From: Rhodanobacteraceae bacterium | Lineage (GTDB): Bacteria > Pseudomonadota > Gammaproteobacteria > Xanthomonadales > SZUA-5 | DNA: 64,000 nucleotides | NCBI GenBank assembly: GCA_024234055.1 | Contig: JACKOW010000013.1 | Span: 1 to 64,000, forward strand | Reading direction: 5' to 3' | Shown here: piece by piece, positions 58,672-64,000 of the stretch | Numbering within the stretch: position 1 is the stretch's first letter | Layout: each line of letters opens with the position of its first letter | The notes under the pieces: model-generated | Seen by the model: only the letters and a program-made list of their open reading frames with translations | Databases searched by the model: none | Told to the model about the DNA's origin: nothing | Program-made: the position numbers and the translations under genes

Positions 58672-60015
58672 TCAGAACACGAAGCCGATTCCCAGTGTCC
58701 AGCCGTCTGCGTCGCCATTGACCAGCGGCCGGCCGCTGGCATCGGACCACTCGCGGTTGAGCTTGAATATCCAGCTGTGGTCGGGCTCGTAACGCAGGCC
58801 CAGCAGGTGCTTGCGCTCGCGTTCGCGCAAGACCATTGCCGAGACGCTGGTCAGATCCTGCACGCTGACATGATCGTATTCGTAGATCAGGCTGAGGCGG
58901 GCGTCGGGAAAAGTCTCGCTTTTCCAGGTGTCTGGAAACCAGCGGTCGAGGTCATAACCCACCCGGGCGTAGCCGCCCCTGAAGGTGCCGGGATCGGCAT
59001 GTTCGCGCTCGGCGCGCATCGACAGGTATTCGCCCGTGAACTTCCATGCATCCCAGCGCCAGGTCCAGTCCAGACCAATTCCGCGCAGCTGCTGTTTGCC
59101 GGCGTCATCGTAGGCGCCGCTGTAGATGCCCAGACCCAGTGCCAGTTGATCGCTCTGGCGCAGGGTCAGGTGCGCTGACAGGGCCTTGTCATTGTTGTTG
59201 TCCACACCAAAGCCCTGACGGTTGTTGCGCAGTCCGTTGTAACCGAACTGGTCATCGAGGCCGGCGATCAGATAAGCCTCCCAGTCCAGTTGCCAGTCGG
59301 GATTGAGTTCCGCGTGCCCGACCAGTCCGAAGCCGTTGTCGGTCCAGTCCGAGGGCGCGATCAGTCGCGAGGACAGCGGCCGCGCTATCACGTCTCGCAG
59401 CGGTGCGTAGTGGTCCGCCTCATTGTTGCCGAAGGGCACCAGAATGACGCCGGCGCGCAGGGCCAGTGATTCGTTCCAGGCCAGATCCACATAGGCCTGC
59501 TCCAGCAGAACTTCGCCGCCGCGCTCTGCACCCACCGAGGCCGCACGCTCGAACTCGATCTCGCTGAAGAAACTGATGCGTTCATGCGGCTGGCCGCTCA
59601 GCACCAGCTCGAAGGACTCGGCGTCGATGATCGAGTCCTGTCCGGATCGCTTGCCGAAGTTGACGGCGCCGTAGCTGCTGATGGCGATGTCGCGCTGGCG
59701 TGCTGCACCCACCGCCGCCAGAGCCTGGCTCTGCGATTCAACCTCTGCACGTACCTCGGCCAGATCGGCGCCCAGGCCGTCGACGGTCTTGCTGACAGCG
59801 CCCACCGCCGCAGGCAGGTCCGCGGATGGCGCGGGGGCGGCGTTCTGGACCAGCGCCCGGATCGCTGACAACTCGGCCTCCATCTGATCCCAGCGTGATT
59901 CCAGCGCACTCAGGCGCGCCTCCACCTCGGCGGTGTTGGCCGCATCAATGGATGGACCGATCAGCGCCAGCATCAGGGCCACCACCAGACGATGCGGCTT
60001 TGCAAGGCTTTTCAA
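58672..60015 (-). CDS. Outer-membrane porin-like beta-barrel protein
   Basis: This encodes 447 aa from a TTG at 60013-60015, supported by a strong GGAGGT ribosome site. Signal peptide to ...PSIDA. A coiled-coil segment (EVEARLSALESRWDQMEAEL) precedes a 16-stranded-type barrel with repeated aromatic-ended strands, and the chain ends DGWTLGIGFVF with C-terminal Phe, as for BAM substrates. It resembles phosphate-selective porin O/P-like proteins. The start overlaps the kinase stop by four bases, so the two are coupled. Transported solute unknown. Confidence 0.82.
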   Translation of the reverse strand: MKSLAKPHRLVVALMLALIGPSIDAANTAEVEARLSALESRWDQMEAELSAIRALVQNAAPAPSADLPAAVGAVSKTVDGLGADLAEVRAEVESQSQALAAVGAARQRDIAISSYGAVNFGKRSGQDSIIDAESFELVLSGQPHERISFFSEIEFERAASVGAERGGEVLLEQAYVDLAWNESLALRAGVILVPFGNNEADHYAPLRDVIARPLSSRLIAPSDWTDNGFGLVGHAELNPDWQLDWEAYLIAGLDDQFGYNGLRNNRQGFGVDNNNDKALSAHLTLRQSDQLALGLGIYSGAYDDAGKQQLRGIGLDWTWRWDAWKFTGEYLSMRAEREHADPGTFRGGYARVGYDLDRWFPDTWKSETFPDARLSLIYEYDHVSVQDLTSVSAMVLRERERKHLLGLRYEPDHSWIFKLNREWSDASGRPLVNGDADGWTLGIGFVF

Positions 60016-61835
60016 AGACTTACCTCCAGGATGATGGGCTCGGCATTCCCCTTGGAGCCCTGTAGCAGCAAGGGATAGCTGCCCAGCGGCACACCGCGGG
60101 CGACATTCAGGCTGAACTCGAGATTGCTGTCGCTACGGCGCTTGAAGGTGCCAATCCGAAAGCGCGCATCGGCGACGCCGCCACTGCTCACTAGGGCCGT
60201 CTCGATGGCCGCAAGACCGGCGCCCTCGATGCGCAGGGTGACGCTGCGCCCCGCCCGGATCACCCGCGGGCTGAATCGATCAATGCGAATCGGCGCTGGC
60301 GGATTGACCTCGGTTGGCTGGCCCGTGACCGGCTCCTGACTGGCCGTCGGCTCTGCCGCCGGCGGTATGGTCGGCGGTAGCGGGATGATCGGCTCGGCCG
60401 GCTGGCGCTCAGGCGGGCTCTCGGGCGCACTGGAAACGGGCGCAACGCTGAGCTGCGTTGCCGGCACCGAAGGTTTCGTCGCGGCGCTGGCCGCAGGCTG
60501 CGGGCGCTCCCGCGCCGGAGCGAGCACGGCAGGTTCGCTGTCTGCCTGCGCCTTCGTCTCTGGTGGCGGCTGGATCGAGGTCGGCTCGGCGCCGGCAGCG
60601 GGCGTGGGGCTGGTTGGCGTCTCTGCAACCACCGCCGTGTCGGCATCGCCCGCCTGCTCGATGCTGGAGGCAGGCGCCGTGGTGGCGACAGCGGCAGTCT
60701 CATCGGGCCGCCCGGAGGCCAAGTCTTGCTCCACCTTCGCCGGCCACAGCCACCAGATCGCCAGGGCCACCGGCACCACAGCCGCCAACCACCAGCCCAT
60801 CGACTTCGTCGTTCTGCTGTCGCCCGGGACCACCGGCGAGGCGCCACGCGTGAGTCCGCCCGCGATCGGCGCTGGTGCGGTTTCCGAAGAAGCGATTTGC
60901 TGGACACGGACATCAGGTCCGATGCCGGCGAGGATCTCGCGCAGGCGCAGCACCACATCGTCGGCGCTTGCCGGTCGTTGTTCTGGCACCTTCTGCACAC
61001 ATTGCTCGATCAGCATCAACAGCGGCCCGGGAGCGCCGTTGACGCGCGAAGCCAGCGCCGGCAGAGGCGCCGCCACCACCCGGGCCACGGTCGACTGCAC
61101 GGTGTCGCCGCGGAACGGGTTTTCCCCTGCCAGCATGGTGTAGAACAGCAGCCCGAGAGCGTACACATCCGACGATGGCGCGTGACTGGCGCCCGACATC
61201 ACCTCCGGCGCCACAAACTCCGGTGTGCCCACGAAATAGCCTGACGCCGTCAAGGAGCTGCCACCGGATTGGGCGATGCCGAAATCGAGCAGCTTGCAAC
61301 GGCCATCCTCCAGCACCCGAACATTCTCGGGTTTGAGGTCTCTATGCAGCACACCGACCCGATGCGCTGCGGCTATCGCTTCGGCCACACCCAGCATTAC
61401 CTGTACCTGGGCGCGCAGCGTTTGCGGACGGTGCATCCACTGGCTCAGATCCTCACCGGAGAGAAACTCCAGCACCAGGAAAGGCGAATGTTGCTCGACG
61501 CCGAATTCGAGCAGGGTCACGATGTTTGGATGGTTCAATCTGCCCATGGTCTGGGCTTCGCGCAGAAAGCGCTCGTTGGCTTGCGGATCCCGACCCAGGG
61601 TGACCAGCTTGATGGCCACCTCACGGCCAATGTCGGGATCCACCGCCAGGAACACTCGTCCCATGCCGCCGCTGCCAAGCAGGCGCTTGACCCAGTACTT
61701 GCCAATCTGTCTAGGGAGCGTGTCGGTGTTCACTGGAGCGATCGTGATTCCATCGTCGGAGCAGTGTGATCCACTCGCATTAGCACAAGCTTGTGAACCG
61801 CTCACCAGACCATCGCCGATGCTCGGGATCCCCAT
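60012..61835 (-). CDS. PknB-like Ser/Thr protein kinase with periplasmic tail
   Basis: This encodes about 607 aa from the ATG at 61833-61835; a TTG at 61901 would add 22 residues. The kinase domain (about residues 40-300) has LLGSGGMGRVFLAVDPDIGR, VAIKLV lysine, HRDLKPENV, LLDFGIAQ and GTPEFVAPEV. After a Pro-rich linker comes one TM helix (WWLAAVVPVALAIWWLW), a long Pro/Ala/Glu-rich spacer and a C-terminal Ig-like IPT/TIG-type domain (IRIDRFSPRVIRAGRSVTLR). Such kinases sense envelope signals and phosphorylate FHA-protein partners; an FHA protein is encoded at 47 kb. Operon with the porin. Confidence 0.92.
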   Translation of the reverse strand: MGIPSIGDGLVSGSQACANASGSHCSDDGITIAPVNTDTLPRQIGKYWVKRLLGSGGMGRVFLAVDPDIGREVAIKLVTLGRDPQANERFLREAQTMGRLNHPNIVTLLEFGVEQHSPFLVLEFLSGEDLSQWMHRPQTLRAQVQVMLGVAEAIAAAHRVGVLHRDLKPENVRVLEDGRCKLLDFGIAQSGGSSLTASGYFVGTPEFVAPEVMSGASHAPSSDVYALGLLFYTMLAGENPFRGDTVQSTVARVVAAPLPALASRVNGAPGPLLMLIEQCVQKVPEQRPASADDVVLRLREILAGIGPDVRVQQIASSETAPAPIAGGLTRGASPVVPGDSRTTKSMGWWLAAVVPVALAIWWLWPAKVEQDLASGRPDETAAVATTAPASSIEQAGDADTAVVAETPTSPTPAAGAEPTSIQPPPETKAQADSEPAVLAPARERPQPAASAATKPSVPATQLSVAPVSSAPESPPERQPAEPIIPLPPTIPPAAEPTASQEPVTGQPTEVNPPAPIRIDRFSPRVIRAGRSVTLRIEGAGLAAIETALVSSGGVADARFRIGTFKRRSDSNLEFSLNVARGVPLGSYPLLLQGSKGNAEPIILEVSL

Positions 61836-61941
61836 CAGCGGATGAATCTCGCTCACGGGAACATAGGCATTGCCGACGCGCAAAGCCTTGATCTGTCGCA
61901 ACTTGGCCGTTGTGACAATTGTTCATCGGTCAATATGGAGC

Positions 61942-61965
61942 GAAAACCGAGCGCGATCGGTTTTC
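61942..61965 (+). promoter_or_regulatory. Inverted repeat, candidate BlaI operator
   Basis: GAAAACCG (61942-61949) and CGGTTTTC (61958-61965) form a perfect 8-bp dyad with an 8-bp spacer, 37 bp upstream of the BlaI-like gene and also between the divergent kinase and the regulator. BlaI-family proteins are dimers that usually repress their own operon through such dyads. The sequence does not match the classical TACA-type box, so this is inference. Confidence 0.5.
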
Positions 61966-62002
61966 TGATACCGTGTTCTCAGTGTGAAAGCGAGGTCTGA
62001 CT

Positions 62003-62398
62003 ATGCTGCGGTTCAGGAACTGGGCACTGGGAGAACTGGAAGTGGCGGTCTGCAACGCGCTGTGGGATCAGGGCGAAAGCGATGTGCGTGGCATGTACGA
62101 GCTGGTTGGACGGCCGCGTGGCATCACGTCCAACACCATCCAGTCGGCCATGGAGCGCATGTATCGCAAGGGCGTGCTGCAACGCCGAAAGGTCAGCCAT
62201 GCGTTTGTTTACGAACCGGCGATGAGTCGCGCCGAATTTGCCGCAGGTGTACTGGAGGGAGTCAGTGCAGCGCTCGGGCAAGCCGGCGCACAGCCGCTCA
62301 TGGCCGCGTTCGTCGAGCGTGCAGAACAAGCGGATCCAGCCACGCTCGATCAGCTGGAAGCGCTGCTCCGGCAAGCGCGAGAACGGCGCGAGCCCTAG
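62003..62398 (+). CDS. BlaI/MecI-family transcriptional repressor
   Basis: This encodes 131 aa from the ATG at 62003 after GCGAGG. The winged-helix pattern LGELEVAVCNALWDQGESDV and GITSNTIQSAMERMYRKGVL, then HAFVYEPAMSRAEFAAGVLE, is characteristic of BlaI/MecI/CopY repressors: the recognition helix includes TSNTIQSAMERM. It should bind DNA as a dimer and be inactivated through the adjacent M56 membrane protein. The start of the next gene follows nine bases after the stop. Confidence 0.9.
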   Translation: MLRFRNWALGELEVAVCNALWDQGESDVRGMYELVGRPRGITSNTIQSAMERMYRKGVLQRRKVSHAFVYEPAMSRAEFAAGVLEGVSAALGQAGAQPLMAAFVERAEQADPATLDQLEALLRQARERREP

Positions 62399-62407
62399 GA
62401 CAGTCCC

Positions 62408-63382
62408 ATGAACCTCGGCCTCTACGCGATCGACGTCTGGCTGCTGGTACTGACCCTCGCAGTGGGGGTCTGGTCGCTCCGCATGCCGGGTTTGCTGGAA
62501 GGCGCGCGACGCTACAGCCCCGAAGTACGCGCCCGTCGTCTGTACCTCTATGCACTGCTGCCCTGGGCGCTGGCCTGGCTGAGCGTGGTCCTGGCATTCG
62601 CTCCCACCTGGATGGTGGCGAGGGGCTGGATCGGCGACTGGTGTCTGTCCAGACACCAGGGTCTGGCATCCGCATGCCCCATGCATGGAGCCTCGGTGGA
62701 ACCCAACCTGTTGGCGCCCTCGATGGCCTTGCTGGTCTTGCTGCTGGCCGCCGTGATGAGCGTGCGCGCCGCTTGCATGCTGCGTCTGGCGCTGCGTGCA
62801 GCACACCGATTTGGCTGCGTGCGCCGCAGAACCTTGCGGGTCGATGGCCTGGACGTGGACTTGGTGAGCTGTGCCGAACCGGTGGCGCTGTCGCTGTGTG
62901 TGCCGCGAGATCGCGTGGTGCTGTCGGAACAACTGGCCATGGCACTGGACGACGCCGAGCTGCGGGCATTGATCGAACACGAACGTGCCCATCTGGCGCG
63001 GCGGGACGGGCTGGGCATGCTGGTGATGACCATTGCCAGCGCCATCCTGTTGCCCCGGGCGCGGCAAGCCCTGCGCGCCGAATGGGCGCTGGCCGTCGAG
63101 CAGAGTTGCGATCGAGTCGCCGCCTATCGGGTCGGGGCACTGCCGCTTGCCAGCGCCTTGATCAAGTACGCCCGCCACGCCAGTGTCAATTCGGCCCAAC
63201 CAGCACTGGCCAGCCGATTTGGCCAGAGTGATCTGGAGGCCAGGGTCAGGGTGCTGCTTGATCCGCCCGTGAATCTGGTCTCACCCAGCCAGCGCTGGCT
63301 GTGGTCGCCGCTGTGGGGCCTGCCCTTGGCCTTCGTGCTGCACGAAGTGGGCGAGTTCCTGCTGCTGCCTTTGGTGCGCTGA
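62408..63382 (+). CDS. M56-family membrane metallopeptidase (BlaR1-like, no sensor domain)
   Basis: This encodes 324 aa. Three N-terminal TM helices (LYAIDVWLLVLTLAVGVW; LLPWALAWLSVVLAFAPTWM; LAPSMALLVLLLAAVMS) and a C-terminal one flank a cytoplasmic gluzincin site HERAH at residues 191-195 with family context LRALIEHERAHLARRDG. Unlike BlaR1 there is no penicillin-binding C-terminal domain, so the signal is unknown. With BlaI it forms a two-gene proteolytic switch; target genes may lie elsewhere. Confidence 0.88.
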   Translation: MNLGLYAIDVWLLVLTLAVGVWSLRMPGLLEGARRYSPEVRARRLYLYALLPWALAWLSVVLAFAPTWMVARGWIGDWCLSRHQGLASACPMHGASVEPNLLAPSMALLVLLLAAVMSVRAACMLRLALRAAHRFGCVRRRTLRVDGLDVDLVSCAEPVALSLCVPRDRVVLSEQLAMALDDAELRALIEHERAHLARRDGLGMLVMTIASAILLPRARQALRAEWALAVEQSCDRVAAYRVGALPLASALIKYARHASVNSAQPALASRFGQSDLEARVRVLLDPPVNLVSPSQRWLWSPLWGLPLAFVLHEVGEFLLLPLVR

Positions 63383-63465
63383 TGGGCGTTCAACCTGAGT
63401 TTTCGCGGCAAGGTAAAACCGATCACCACTCGGTGTTTTCACCCAGCGCCTTGCGGGAACATCGC

Positions 63466-64000
63466 TCAAGCGCTGCCGTAACGGGTTTCGATCCTTATAC
63501 CCATGGATCGGAGCAAGGCACTGGGCAACACGCCACCGGCGCAGACCACGACGGCGTCATTACCCAACTCGCGCAGCTGACCGTCCACACGCATGACGAC
63601 CGAATCGGGGGCAATGGTGACGACTTCGCTACGCAGCAGCACCTGGAGTCGGCCTTGATCGCTGGCCAGCTGCAAACGCTGTCGATTGGCCTGCTTGAGC
63701 CGGTTCATCGCGTCGCCGCGGTAGCTCAGCGTCACCGAGGCCAGATCAGCGCAGGCGAGCGCGGCCTCGACGGCGCTGTCACCGCCGCCGACGACCAGCA
63801 CCCGCTGACCTCGATACTGTTCCGGATCCAGCACCCGGTAGACCACCTTCGGCAACTCCTCGCCAGGCACGCCGAGCTTGCGTGGTGTTCCGCGTCGACC
63901 TATGGCCAACAGGACCGAGCGGGTCCGCAGCACACCCGCCGTGGTGTGCACGCTGAAACCGGCGCCGTCGCACTCCACGCCCTCCATGCGTACCCCGTAG
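63466..64000 (-). CDS. Pyridine nucleotide-disulfide oxidoreductase / thioredoxin reductase-like flavoprotein (C-terminal part)
   Basis: The frame is open to the window end; only about 178 C-terminal residues are visible. They include the end of the first FAD domain (LRTRSVLLAIGRRGTPRKLG), the NAD(P)-binding Rossmann motif VLVVGGGDSAVEAALACA and the closing FAD segment DAVVVCAGGVLPSALLRSMG. No redox-active CxxC is in the visible part. It resembles YpdA/ferredoxin-NADP reductase-like flavoproteins, but assignment needs the missing N-terminus. Confidence 0.8.
   Translation of the reverse strand, partial: YGVRMEGVECDGAGFSVHTTAGVLRTRSVLLAIGRRGTPRKLGVPGEELPKVVYRVLDPEQYRGQRVLVVGGGDSAVEAALACADLASVTLSYRGDAMNRLKQANRQRLQLASDQGRLQVLLRSEVVTIAPDSVVMRVDGQLRELGNDAVVVCAGGVLPSALLRSMGIRIETRYGSA

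Overview
The window is GC-rich gammaproteobacterial chromosome, most likely from the Lysobacterales (Xanthomonadales). The basis is the gene content (Tdh, FumC, type II NADH dehydrogenase, CNNM/CBS transporter, Ser/Thr kinase, DUF1800/DUF1501 pair), Lysobacterales-style dispersed repeats, and secreted proteins ending in IPTL-CTERM-like or LFxxGFE tails. That placement is inferred from gene style; no rRNA or tRNA was seen.

Layout. 1-4.5 kb: end of a type II NADH dehydrogenase, a two-gene membrane operon, a tandem GST-N protein, a repeat-rich gap and a DksA/TraR-type zinc-finger gene. 4.8-14.1 kb: a surface protein built of eight 127-residue repeats and broken by a frameshift, a DUF885 hydrolase, threonine dehydrogenase, and a secreted beta-propeller lipoprotein. 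14.1-16.6 kb: a three-gene lipoprotein operon containing an M48 metalloprotease. 16.6-23.1 kb: tandem repeats, an orphan nucleotidyltransferase/PqqD pair, FumC, a GST and an ADOP-type permease.

23.3-35.1 kb is a chromosomal integron cassette array. About 20 mostly small genes all lie on the minus strand, visibly lower in GC than the flanks, and are separated by attC sites with palindromic arms and RYYYAAC/GTTRRRY cores. No integrase is in the window, so as seen this is an integrase-less array (CALIN). Cassettes include a TIR-domain protein, a ClpS-like N-degron adaptor, a rhomboid protease, DUF3885, DUF4259, DUF1801 and YdeI-like proteins, zinc-ribbon proteins and unknowns. An 82-bp segment found at the head of the array recurs in its middle, suggesting two joined arrays.

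36-44 kb: secreted or surface proteins (glycine-rich plus DUF11-like repeats with an IPTL-CTERM-like tail, an SGNH hydrolase fusion, a CGTase-type amylase). 44-52.4 kb: rhomboid, ATL-type DNA repair protein, CNNM/CBS protein, adenylate cyclase-FHA protein, DUF1800/DUF1501 export pair.

52.6-55.8 kb holds what I consider the best find: a split borosin locus. A SonM/OphMA-like alpha-N-methyltransferase (Y66, R72, Y76, Y98 conserved) is followed 28 bp later by a small precursor with a binding domain and hydrophobic core, then 14 bp later by a TPR-GGDEF protein. A large inverted minisatellite lies immediately upstream. 55.8-64 kb: GNAT acetyltransferase, ABC-F ATPase, an IPTL-CTERM gene remnant, a kinase/porin operon, a BlaI/M56 pair and the end of a flavoprotein.
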